Source: Pseudomonas sichuanensis | Lineage (GTDB): Bacteria > Pseudomonadota > Gammaproteobacteria > Pseudomonadales > Pseudomonadaceae | Direction: 5' to 3' | Length of the DNA: 55,156 nucleotides | Assembly: GCF_003231305.1 (NCBI RefSeq) | Contig: NZ_QKVM01000045.1 | Coordinates: 1 to 55,156 of the forward strand | In this document: piece after piece, positions 24,261 to 32,628 of the stretch | Position numbering within the stretch: the first letter of the stretch is position 1 | Layout of the letters: each line of letters begins with the position of its first letter | Translations under genes and position numbers: made by a program | The notes under the pieces: model-generated | What the model was told of the DNA's origin: nothing | Database searches by the model: none | Seen by the model: only the letters and a program-made list of their open reading frames with translations

Positions 24261-26705
24261 TCAGCGACCTCCTACTGCGGTGTTGAGGTTTGGCGCGCGC
24301 TCCGGCAGCGATTGGCCTGGCGACCACCAGAAGCCTTGGCCGAAGTCCGTCTTGGCCCGGCGCTTCATGCGTTGCAGGTAGCCGGGGGATAGCAGCTCTT
24401 GCATGTCATGGAAGACTGCGTGTTCGAATGCCGCCTTGGTGTACCAGCTGCGGATGAATGGGGTGTTCTGGTATCCGATGCGCAGGGCGTTGGCACCGAC
24501 GTCCTTCGGCTCGGTGCCCTCCTTGAACACGCTGCCAGCGGTCAGGCCGATATCGGCCGCCGTGCCGTACACAGGCCCCAGAAGGCCGGTCAGGTTGGAC
24601 TGCCCGCCACGGTTATCGCCGCCCAGGCCGGTGTTCATGATGTCGCCGAAGATGCCGACACCGCCGCCACGCAGCATGGCCTGCACCCAGAACTTGGGGT
24701 CATCCATGTTTCGAGGGTCGCGGCCGTTCATGATGTCCATGAGCTGGTTGGTCACTGCGCCAGCCATCAGCAGGCCGGTGAACAGGGATGCCGAGTAGGC
24801 CAGGCGCCCGCCCGTGCTCTCGATCTGCATGGCCCGTGCCCAGTGGCGCTCGAACATGGCCACGCCGAACGACTTGAACAGCGTCAGGTGGCGCAGGCTT
24901 TCGCCACCGATGGTGCCGGACTGGGTGTTCTGCCGCATGGTTGCGCGGGTCATAAGGCCTGGCAGGATCGAGGTGAACTCGGATTCGTTCTGGATGTAGC
25001 CCAGCAGCTTGCCGATAGCGTCGTTCTTCTGCTTGGCGCTGAACCCTTGCAGGCTGGCGATGGATTCAGGCGTCAGCATCTGCTGCCCGCGCCATTCCTC
25101 TGGCCTGGCTGCCTGCCACACATCCCAGTCTTCCTTGGTGATGCCGTAGCGCTCCAGGCGCGCTTGCAGCTTGGCGTCTGCGCCCCACGCCCCGCGGGTA
25201 TCGGCTGCCATGCGCGACATGATCTGCACAGAGAATCCACGGCGCATCGCAGTGGTCCAGCCCTCCAGCAGTGTCATTTTCATGGTGGCGTTGGCCAGCT
25301 TGCTGGTCCAGCCGGCGGATAGGTTATCGGTGTGGAATGTCACCAGGTCGTTGGTGATGCTGTCCATGCCCAGCGACATGCGTGCGGCCTCGGCCCGGTA
25401 ATCTGCCGAAACGCTCTTCACGGCGCTTACCAGGGTCTTGCCCAGGGGCAGCCCGTGGTAGGCGCTGGTGATCGCCAGCGATTGCAGGTCACCAACCACC
25501 GAAGCGATCAGCGTGGCCTGCAGCTTAGCGGCAACCATGAAGTTGCGGATACCCTGGTTGAATTCGGCGAACCTGGCATTGACCGGAACGCCAAGGGTTC
25601 CGTTCAGCACGTTCCAAACCATGTCCGGCGTAGCGCCGAACTCGGTACCAGAGAACCACCCATCACCGATACCGTCCTTCACCCGGGCGGTGTCCAGCAG
25701 CAGGCGGTAGGTCTGCGCCGAGTTGGGCCCGAACTGCTCAATCAGCACAGAGTCCTTGACCTGGGCGTGCACGGAGCCCTGCATAGCCTCGAAAACTGAG
25801 GTCGGCCCGAAGTCGCGCATGTACTCGAGGTAGGCGTCACCGTCGCGGAAATGGATATGCCGGTGGGCGTCGTCGAACTTGCCGGCCCGGCTTGCTCCCT
25901 GGCCGCTACCCGGCGTCATCTTGTTGAGCCCATCGGTGCGCAGGGTTTCGTGTGCAGCCAGCAGGAAGTCGGTTACCTGGGCGTCGGTCATCTGCGTACC
26001 GTCCTCGTTGAGGTAGCGGCGACGGTCCAGGCGATTCAGTACGAAGGATGCCCAAGCATCAGCTGTGGCGTTGCGGACCTTCACAAGGCTGTGCGGCTGC
26101 GGCAGCCAGCCATAGTCAAGCCGGCCGATCATGGCGCCTGCGGCGTTCATCCGCTCGCGCAGGGCGTCCATCTGTTCGCGCCAGGCCTTGGCTGCCTTGG
26201 CAGCCACCTGGTTGCCGGTGGCCTGCCCGAACACCTCATGAACGAAGTCGCGCTCGGCGACCTTGTTGGTGATCATGCCCAGGAATCGCGGAGCTGCCGC
26301 GTCAATCACATCCATGATCGAGCCGAACGCCCGGTTGCGCTCGCCCTTGATGCGGTTGTCGATCTGGCGCAGGCGCTCGAATAACGCCGTGGTGAACGGC
26401 TGCTTGCCGCCCAGTACGGCGGCGCGGTCAGCCTGGTTGGCAAGTTCGCGGGTTTGGGCCAGCAGGTTCAGCCCTTTGCGCTGGGCAGCCTTGTCGACGG
26501 ATGCCATGTGATCAGCCATCGCGGCCTGGGCTGCGGCGAGCTGCCGATCTGCGGCGGTCATCGAGTTGAATCGGGTGGGGTCAGTGCGGGCAAGGTCGCG
26601 GACATGAAAGCTGATCTTGTCCTCGATGGCCTGGGCCTCGGCCTTCTTGAGCGGGCGGCCGATGGCCTGCTCGACCTCTTTGATGCACTGGGGGTTCATG
26701 GCCAT
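24261..26705 (-). CDS. Large internal virion protein
   Basis: The 814-residue, mostly helical protein begins MAMNPQCIKEVEQAIGRPLK and has a hydrophobic Gly/Ala region around 630-700 (FTGLLMAGAVTNQLMDI). It follows the other internal proteins and precedes the terminase genes, as the last ejection protein does in T7 (gp16). It probably leaves the head at infection and helps DNA cross the envelope. I do not see a transglycosylase motif. AAGGAG lies 7 bases before the first ATG. Copy 4 of the late hairpin lies 47 bases upstream. Confidence 0.6.
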   Translation of the reverse strand: MAMNPQCIKEVEQAIGRPLKKAEAQAIEDKISFHVRDLARTDPTRFNSMTAADRQLAAAQAAMADHMASVDKAAQRKGLNLLAQTRELANQADRAAVLGGKQPFTTALFERLRQIDNRIKGERNRAFGSIMDVIDAAAPRFLGMITNKVAERDFVHEVFGQATGNQVAAKAAKAWREQMDALRERMNAAGAMIGRLDYGWLPQPHSLVKVRNATADAWASFVLNRLDRRRYLNEDGTQMTDAQVTDFLLAAHETLRTDGLNKMTPGSGQGASRAGKFDDAHRHIHFRDGDAYLEYMRDFGPTSVFEAMQGSVHAQVKDSVLIEQFGPNSAQTYRLLLDTARVKDGIGDGWFSGTEFGATPDMVWNVLNGTLGVPVNARFAEFNQGIRNFMVAAKLQATLIASVVGDLQSLAITSAYHGLPLGKTLVSAVKSVSADYRAEAARMSLGMDSITNDLVTFHTDNLSAGWTSKLANATMKMTLLEGWTTAMRRGFSVQIMSRMAADTRGAWGADAKLQARLERYGITKEDWDVWQAARPEEWRGQQMLTPESIASLQGFSAKQKNDAIGKLLGYIQNESEFTSILPGLMTRATMRQNTQSGTIGGESLRHLTLFKSFGVAMFERHWARAMQIESTGGRLAYSASLFTGLLMAGAVTNQLMDIMNGRDPRNMDDPKFWVQAMLRGGGVGIFGDIMNTGLGGDNRGGQSNLTGLLGPVYGTAADIGLTAGSVFKEGTEPKDVGANALRIGYQNTPFIRSWYTKAAFEHAVFHDMQELLSPGYLQRMKRRAKTDFGQGFWWSPGQSLPERAPNLNTAVGGR

Positions 26706-26751
26706 GGGCTTGCTCCTTTGGGGATGGAGGCAAGCCTATGGCTTGGAGATA

Positions 26752-26770
26752 GACGGTTTCCCGACTATTT
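26752..26770 (-). repeat. Late hairpin element, copy 4
   Basis: On the minus strand, AAATAGTCGGGAAACCGTC begins within the stop codon of the 659-residue gene and lies 47 bases before the start of the 814-residue gene. One stem pair is broken (GTCGG/CCGTC). Confidence 0.65.
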
Positions 26771-28748
26771 AGAACCTCAGCATGCAGGTGATTGCAGCCA
26801 GGTAGGACTTGGCCTCACGGGTTCCGGCCTGGTGTTCGGCTTCTATCTCGGCCAGCACTTCATCCGCCCGCGCCGTTGTCGGCTTGCCGTCGGCGTCGTA
26901 GCCGGTATTCACCACCGCTTCCGGGTTGCGGGCTACTGCATCGCGCAGAACCTGAAGCTCTGGCGGCTCACCTTCTGGCCTGGCCTCGCCACCTTCGCGG
27001 GCCGCGGGGCTGCCCTCCGCCGGCCTGGCCGTGGGAGCGGGGCTTCCTTCCTGGGTAGATCTGGGCGCCGGCGCGGCCTGTGGTTCTTGGCTTCTCGCTG
27101 TGGGAGCGGGGCTTCCTTCCTGGGTAGATCTGGGCGCCGGCGCGGCCTGTGGTTCTTGGCTTCTCGCTGTGGGAGCGGGATCGCGGGGAAGGCTCGCTTC
27201 ATGCTCGCGCACCAGGGTGTCGATTTCCTCGCGTGCAGCGCGTTCGTTCATCTGGCGGGGGGTTAGGCGTTCTCGAGCACGAGCAACGCCAGCAGCCAAT
27301 GGCGATCGCTCGAAGCCGCGCATGATCTCGTCGGCACGGGCCTCGATACGTTGTTGCAGGCGCCCCGAGGTTTCGCCGCGTGCAATCGCGGCCAGCTCGC
27401 CCCGCGCCAATTCGCCGGTGCGGTTGCCTTGCAGGGAGTTCTCAAGCGCAGTAACACGCTCAGTCAGCTGCTGGCGTTCCTGCGCGATCTCCTGGCGGGC
27501 GGCGGCCTCGGCCTGCTTGCGGCTCATTCCATCGACCTGAGCCTGCTTGGCGCGCTCACGGAACGTGCCGTCCAGGTCGTCCAGGGATCGCTGAACCCCT
27601 GCCAGCTCGGTACGGACGTCGGCAACGTTGGGCAGCAAGCCAACGGTCTCCCCTTCAAGTTCGGCACGAACGGTTGGTTCCAGTTCCTGCCTGGCAGTGG
27701 CCAGCGCCTCTTCGCGGCTAGGCGCCTTGGGTGCCGGGGCCTCGCTCCCACGAATGAATTCAGCGCTGTGGATGCTGTCCGGCAGTACCACCGGCTCGCC
27801 GCGGTTGATCGATGCGACGGCCGCCGCCAAAGCATCCTGGTGGGCTACTGTTGCACTCGCGTCCACCGCCAGGCCCGGCGCCGTGTCGAAATCGGCGTGC
27901 TGGGCATTGCGGTCGGTGAGTGCGGCGTCGATCTGGTCAGGCGTGGGGCGTCGGTACGTGGCCCGGCCAACGCCAAAGAATGCCAGCCCCATCACAAGGT
28001 CAGTGGCCAGCGCAGTCTTGTTAAGCATTTCGTACTGGGCGGCCTGGGCCTCGTAACCATTGGCGCGCAGGATCTCGGCCGAAGCGCCACGGTGCGCGAT
28101 ACCCAGGCCGACGTTCGCGCCCACGGCAATAGCCGCATCGCCCAGCACCGGCCCAACGAAGCGAGCGGCAGGGAGAGCAGCACCTACGCCGGTGGTCACA
28201 CCCTCTGCTGCACCCAGCAGCCTAGCAGTGCCTGGATCGATGCCTTCGGCCATGGCCATCTGCGTCTTGGAATAGCCAGCAGGTGCACCGGCTGCAGCAG
28301 CAGCGCCAGGCAAGCCGCCAGTGACCGCACCGGCAATGGTTCGCGGCAGGATCGCGGACAGTTCCCCGATGATCTGGCCAGCCATGCCTACCTCGGTCGG
28401 ATCAGGGCGCAGGTCCTTGACCGACTCGGCCGTGTCGCGGCCGATCTCTGCGGTCAGCTCCTCGGCGCCATGGGCAGCAGCAGCGGCATGGCGATCAGCA
28501 TCAAAGCCCGGCGTGTACCCGGCACCCAGGCCTGTAGCCAGCGTGCTGACCACCTCGGTACCTGCCAGCTCGACAAGCCCGGATGCCACCGTGTTAGCCG
28601 CCTCGATACCGCCCCGCTTGAGGCCTGGGCCAATTACGTCGAGGCTGCCCTGCCAGAAACCAGGCTGCGGCATCTCGCTGGTGAACTCCAGCGCCTGCTG
28701 CCGATTGAGGATGTCGGACTCGTCTACAGCGCCATTGAGCCAGGTCAT
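26769..28748 (-). CDS. Internal virion protein with repeat linker
   Basis: The 659-residue protein has a Gly/Ala-rich, partly hydrophobic first half (about 60-270: GAVTGGLPGAAAAAGAPAGY, AIAVGANVGLGIAHRGA) and a charged helical second half (about 330-500). A Pro/Ala/Gln-rich linker then carries two tandem 23-residue repeats (PAPTARSQEPQAAPAPRSTQ...). The layout suggests a membrane-active ejection protein. Its start overlaps the upstream gp15-like gene (ATGA). Confidence 0.55.
   Translation of the reverse strand: MTWLNGAVDESDILNRQQALEFTSEMPQPGFWQGSLDVIGPGLKRGGIEAANTVASGLVELAGTEVVSTLATGLGAGYTPGFDADRHAAAAAHGAEELTAEIGRDTAESVKDLRPDPTEVGMAGQIIGELSAILPRTIAGAVTGGLPGAAAAAGAPAGYSKTQMAMAEGIDPGTARLLGAAEGVTTGVGAALPAARFVGPVLGDAAIAVGANVGLGIAHRGASAEILRANGYEAQAAQYEMLNKTALATDLVMGLAFFGVGRATYRRPTPDQIDAALTDRNAQHADFDTAPGLAVDASATVAHQDALAAAVASINRGEPVVLPDSIHSAEFIRGSEAPAPKAPSREEALATARQELEPTVRAELEGETVGLLPNVADVRTELAGVQRSLDDLDGTFRERAKQAQVDGMSRKQAEAAARQEIAQERQQLTERVTALENSLQGNRTGELARGELAAIARGETSGRLQQRIEARADEIMRGFERSPLAAGVARARERLTPRQMNERAAREEIDTLVREHEASLPRDPAPTARSQEPQAAPAPRSTQEGSPAPTARSQEPQAAPAPRSTQEGSPAPTARPAEGSPAAREGGEARPEGEPPELQVLRDAVARNPEAVVNTGYDADGKPTTARADEVLAEIEAEHQAGTREAKSYLAAITCMLRF
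27031..27179 (-). repeat. Tandem 69-bp repeat (2.16 copies)
   Basis: Two identical 69-bp units start at 27,031 and 27,100, and 11 bases of a third follow. The unit is a multiple of three, so it adds 23-residue Pro/Ala/Gln-rich blocks to the linker of the internal virion protein. Perfect identity points to recent slippage or recombination. Confidence 0.95.
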
Positions 28749-30763
28749 TGGAGTTTCACCACGATAGGGTTGCCGGTCTGCGGATCAACCTGGGGGCGGC
28801 CCGCGTTCATCATGTAGTACGAGCCGTCGCGGCCTGGCACCGGGGAAAGCGGCAGGCGCTCGAGCGATCCCAGCGGGATCTTGGTGCTTTCAGCGAAGCC
28901 TTGCAGCTGGCTGTCCACAGCATCGCTGAACCTGCTGTTGCTCCAGCCGTAGGGCTTCACGACCTTGGAGCCGGCGTAACTGGTGATGCCGCCGGTTGCC
29001 ATGTTGATAGCCTTGCTCGCCAATGTCTCGTCCAGGGCTTCTTCGCTCTTCTGGTGCGCTTTCCCAGCAGGACCAGCTAGGCCAGCGTAGATGGACTTGA
29101 ACACACCGAACGCTCGCTCTCGCTCCTGAGTGCCGGCGGGGATGGCCTGCCCCACCAGTTCATCAAACGCCCGTCCCATCTGCGCATCGTTCGGCATGAT
29201 GCTGGACTTGTCGGCTAGCACCTTCGCCCCGCGCAGGATCGTTGGCGCCACCTCCGTGCCGTCAGCGTCCTTGAGCTGCTGCGCCTGGGCCAGGCCGGCC
29301 ATCATCAGGGGCGGCTTGTCAGCGGCCAACGTCTTGAGCGTGCCCGACAGGTCGTTACCGCTCGGGGCAGCCCCCGCGATGGCGCCGAGGATCTGTAGCT
29401 TGGTGCCGTCGTCGAACTGTTCGAGCGCAGCCTTGAGCATGGTGGCCTCTTGAGGCAGGAACGGGTTCCGGCTGACTTCGATGCCCACCTGCCGGCGCAT
29501 GGCGTTCAGGGTGTCGAAGCGCCCACCCAGCTGACCAACTAGGGTCATCTGCCCCTCGGGTGTGGCGATACCGCTGAAGTCCAACGGCTCAACCTGGCTG
29601 CCAGTGCGGGTGGCGTTCCACACCAGTGGTTGGTCCCGCATCTGCTCCATATTCGAAGTGACAGCGCGATCCAGGCGCTCAAGGTTGTTGATCTGGTCGA
29701 CCGATGCACCACTGGCCGCGACCTGCTGCCGCTTCTGCTGGATATAGGCCTGTTGGTCTGCCAGCGGCAGGCGCAGCACCTGCTGTACCTCGTTCATCTG
29801 CTTGACGCGGGTGTTGTACTCGCCAGCGAATGACGTGCCAGACAGGGCAGTCTGCCAGCGCTGCTGCTCGGTTACGCTGGGCGGGATGCCGGTGGCAGCC
29901 TGCCTGTCCATCTGGTCGAGAACGCGCATTGCCTTCATCTCGCGCATTTCTGCCTGGCGCTGCTGGTGTTCCTGTACCTGGAAGATCCGCCCGGTAACAG
30001 TGTTCAACTGTTGGTTACGCTTCTCAGGGTCGAGCTTCCCGGCGTAGAAGCCCTTCTCGTCGGTGAGATCGTACTGCAGCTTTTTGAGCTCTCCGAGATT
30101 GTTCCCGGCAGTGACAACCCGCTGCGTAGCCTGGGTTGCCCAGTTGTCGTCCTTGGCCTGCTGCTTTCGCGCCGCCCACAACTCGCCGTAAGCCAAGCGC
30201 CCAGCGGTATCCACGTCATGGCTATCCAGTCGGGCGTTGAGCTTGCCAATGTCAGCGCCAGGCATTGCGGATTCTTTACCAAGTAGATCCAACCGGGTGG
30301 CCAGGTCGCCCTTGGCGGCATCGGTACGAGCGCCGATTGCCAGCTTACGAACCCCCTCCTGGCCGGCGAGTTGCAGGCGCTGCTGGGCAAGGCCCATGCC
30401 TTCTTGCTCAGCCTCGCTCAAACCGTCCATCTTGAGCGGTTCGAGCTTGGCCACAGCGCCGTTGTAGGCCTCTTCCAGTTTGTCGTGGCCAAGCGTGCCC
30501 AGGCGCACCTGTTCGGCCAGGTCGGCATTGATTGCACCGATCTGCGTTTCGCGCTCGAACAGCGCATTGCTGGCCTTCACCCGGGCCAGGGCCTTGTCCT
30601 CTTGGCGCTGCTGATCAAGGATGCCGAGCGCAGTCTGCTGCACTGTGCCGGCGATCTGCCGGGCAGCCTGGGCCTCGCCACTGTTGTCGTAGGTGATGAC
30701 CTGGCCTTGCTGCGCCTTGGGCAGCACGCGCCCTTGGCGTGGGCCGATTGGGATTTGTGCCAT
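28745..30763 (-). CDS. Internal virion protein, gp15-like position
   Basis: The 672-residue, helix-rich protein (MAQIPIGPRQGRVLPKAQQG ... VDPQTGNPIVVKLQ) is full of Gln, Glu and Ala and has no clear membrane segment. In T7 order it corresponds to gp15, which forms part of the internal core and DNA-ejection tube. It is joined to both neighbours by overlapping start/stop codons, pointing to coupled translation and a joint function. Confidence 0.65.
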   Translation of the reverse strand: MAQIPIGPRQGRVLPKAQQGQVITYDNSGEAQAARQIAGTVQQTALGILDQQRQEDKALARVKASNALFERETQIGAINADLAEQVRLGTLGHDKLEEAYNGAVAKLEPLKMDGLSEAEQEGMGLAQQRLQLAGQEGVRKLAIGARTDAAKGDLATRLDLLGKESAMPGADIGKLNARLDSHDVDTAGRLAYGELWAARKQQAKDDNWATQATQRVVTAGNNLGELKKLQYDLTDEKGFYAGKLDPEKRNQQLNTVTGRIFQVQEHQQRQAEMREMKAMRVLDQMDRQAATGIPPSVTEQQRWQTALSGTSFAGEYNTRVKQMNEVQQVLRLPLADQQAYIQQKRQQVAASGASVDQINNLERLDRAVTSNMEQMRDQPLVWNATRTGSQVEPLDFSGIATPEGQMTLVGQLGGRFDTLNAMRRQVGIEVSRNPFLPQEATMLKAALEQFDDGTKLQILGAIAGAAPSGNDLSGTLKTLAADKPPLMMAGLAQAQQLKDADGTEVAPTILRGAKVLADKSSIMPNDAQMGRAFDELVGQAIPAGTQERERAFGVFKSIYAGLAGPAGKAHQKSEEALDETLASKAINMATGGITSYAGSKVVKPYGWSNSRFSDAVDSQLQGFAESTKIPLGSLERLPLSPVPGRDGSYYMMNAGRPQVDPQTGNPIVVKLQ

Positions 30764-31275
30764 TACGCCTTACCTCCCGGCTTGCTGGCCGTTCCATTCG
30801 CCGAGGACTTCCAGGCCATGCCCAGCTGGGCACCAGCCGAGAGCACAGAGCCAGCTGCCTGAGAATTCGCTGCCGCCCTGGCCTGCTCACCTCCGCGCTT
30901 GATGTTTCGGGAATTCGCGAGGCCTCGGTCGCGATCGCTCTCGGCATTGAGGATGGTCATCACCGCGTCTTCCTCGGCGTTCTTGGTGATCTCCTCGTTG
31001 ATGTTGAGCGGCGTGCCCTCGTCGACCATCACACCAGATCCGGCCAGGGATGCCCGCGCCTCGCTGACCTGCGTGCGAGCCATCTTGCGGATCTTCGAGG
31101 CCTCGACGTTGGCGGCCGATACAGCAGTGTCGGCATCAATCCTGGCCTGCTCTGCCTGCGCGTCGGCGTTCATTTCGGCCTGCTTGCCCTGCTGTATCGA
31201 GGAGTAAGCAGAATATGCGGCCGACGCAGCAACGGCCGCAGCGGCAACGTAGGTGGCTGTGGTTGCTCCGGACAT
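30763..31275 (-). CDS. Internal virion protein, gp14-like
   Basis: The 170-residue protein begins with a hydrophobic Ala-rich helix (ATYVAAAAVAASAAYSAYSS), then has a long charged helix (EASKIRKMARTQVSEARASL) and a Gly/Ala tail. This fits T7 gp14, which inserts in the outer membrane to start the ejection channel, and its place before the gp15-like gene agrees. Confidence 0.7.
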   Translation of the reverse strand: MSGATTATYVAAAAVAASAAYSAYSSIQQGKQAEMNADAQAEQARIDADTAVSAANVEASKIRKMARTQVSEARASLAGSGVMVDEGTPLNINEEITKNAEEDAVMTILNAESDRDRGLANSRNIKRGGEQARAAANSQAAGSVLSAGAQLGMAWKSSANGTASKPGGKA

Positions 31276-31277
31276 GG

Positions 31278-31715
31278 TTATTCCCCTGTGATCACGATGG
31301 CGTCATCGGCCTGATGACGGGACATGAGCAGTTCGGTTTCGTCGGTGAATTCGATCTCGGCCTGCTCGACCGTTTTGGCGCTGGTGGCAAATGTCATGGT
31401 CAGGTCGGTGTCCGCATGGGCCAAGAATGCCTGCTTGCGGCCGGACTGGCCTGGGATGACGTGATAGCCATGCAGCTCAACCGACTTTCCACCAATGAAC
31501 ACGGTGGCGTGGCCAGACAGCACCAGCAGCGTCGGGATCTTGATCAGAGCGCCGGTCAGCATGACACCCGCAGGGATGCGGATCGTTCTGGCGTAGACGC
31601 CGGCATGGAAGTGGTGCTGCGTCTTGATCTCTACCTGCGGCAACTGCGCCAGGTGGGATTCCAGCGCCCTGACCTTGGCGACTTCATCGCTGCTCATTAC
31701 TGGGAGCAGGTTCAT
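31278..31715 (-). CDS. Cupin-like virion-module protein
   Basis: The 145-residue protein has a beta-rich region with HHFHAGVYARTIRIPAGVML, TLLVLSGHATVFIGG and GYHVIPGQSGRKQAFLAHAD, the order of a small cupin (RmlC-type) barrel with His residues in the right places. It overlaps the next GNAT gene as ATGA. A role in the virion or in modifying host molecules cannot be decided from the sequence. Confidence 0.55.
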   Translation of the reverse strand: MNLLPVMSSDEVAKVRALESHLAQLPQVEIKTQHHFHAGVYARTIRIPAGVMLTGALIKIPTLLVLSGHATVFIGGKSVELHGYHVIPGQSGRKQAFLAHADTDLTMTFATSAKTVEQAEIEFTDETELLMSRHQADDAIVITGE

Positions 31716-32173
31716 ACCAGGGCCCTCAGGAATACGCGGTTGGTCTCGCGGTACCCGCTGCGCGGAAGGACTTCGGCCAGGCGGCCGCCAGCTGGGGCGC
31801 TGACCATCATGGCCGTAGCGCCCAGGTCGGCGGCACAGCGCTCTGCGGCGCGCAGCAGCTTGAGCCCGGTGCCGCCAGCGCGGTGGGCGGGATCAACAAA
31901 GAACGACTCCATCGTGCAGATGCGGCGGCCTGCATAGTGCGGCAGGCCGTAGACCAGCATCGAGGCCAGGCCAACAAGCCCGGGCGCGAACACGCCGACC
32001 ACGTGCAGTGCGCCCGAGGCCTCCATTGCGCGGTAGGCGCCGAAGTTCGCCTCCACCTCACCGAATTCAGGGATGCGCGATTCATCGCCATATGCCGCCA
32101 GCAGCTCAGGTAGCGCCCCGGCCTGCTCGATCTCGGCGACAGTGCAGCGACGAATAACGGTTGTGTTGCTCAT
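31712..32173 (-). CDS. GNAT-fold acetyltransferase-like protein (second)
   Basis: The 153-residue protein (MSNTTVIRRCTVAEIEQAGA ...) has the GNAT pattern: a core strand (GVFAPGLVGLASMLVYGLPH), MESFFVDPAHRAGGTGLKLL as the acetyl-CoA pyrophosphate loop (R-x-x-G-x-G), and a C-terminal SGYRETNRVFLRAL. The start at 32,173 overlaps the first GNAT gene as ATGA. It may be an enzyme or a virion protein, since T7 gp13-type internal proteins share this fold. Confidence 0.7.
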   Translation of the reverse strand: MSNTTVIRRCTVAEIEQAGALPELLAAYGDESRIPEFGEVEANFGAYRAMEASGALHVVGVFAPGLVGLASMLVYGLPHYAGRRICTMESFFVDPAHRAGGTGLKLLRAAERCAADLGATAMMVSAPAGGRLAEVLPRSGYRETNRVFLRALV

Positions 32174-32619
32174 TGGGGAATCTCCAGGTGCATCAGTGGC
32201 CCGTTGAACTTGAAACCCATGCGGCTGTATAGGCGGGCAGTCCGCGACGAGCCAGGGCCAGTGGTCACGCCCATGTAAACCTCCTTGGCCCCCTTGATGC
32301 GTGCCCACTCCTGGAAGGCCAGAATCATCCGCATTGCGATAAGGCCTTGGCGCTTCGAGGGCTCAACAAATACGCAGTGCTCGAAGGCGATCAGGTCGCC
32401 GTTGAACCACTGCTCGGTGAGGGCTCCGCAGATGGCCCCGACCACCTGGCCGCCGACTTCCGCGGCAAATATCACCCCTGCGCCGGAAATGAGATCGCCC
32501 AGGAAGGCATGTACCTTCTCGGGCGAGTACACCTGGTGGCTGTAGCAGGTGGTCGAATGCATGACCGCGCCCAGCTCTACGAGGCGCGGAATGTCTTCAT
32601 GAGTTGCAGGCCTGATCAT
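32170..32619 (-). CDS. GNAT-fold protein (first), T7 gp13-like position
   Basis: The 149-residue protein starts MIRPATHEDIPRLVELGAVM and has EHCVFVEPSKRQGLIAMRMI as a partly degenerate acetyl-CoA loop (no classic R-x-x-G-x-G/A), then ARLYSRMGFKFNGPLMHLEI. Position after tail tubular protein B is that of T7 gp13. The degenerate loop raises the possibility that it is structural rather than catalytic. It overlaps the second GNAT gene. Confidence 0.7.
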   Translation of the reverse strand: MIRPATHEDIPRLVELGAVMHSTTCYSHQVYSPEKVHAFLGDLISGAGVIFAAEVGGQVVGAICGALTEQWFNGDLIAFEHCVFVEPSKRQGLIAMRMILAFQEWARIKGAKEVYMGVTTGPGSSRTARLYSRMGFKFNGPLMHLEIPQ

Positions 32620-32628
32620 GTCGGCGCC

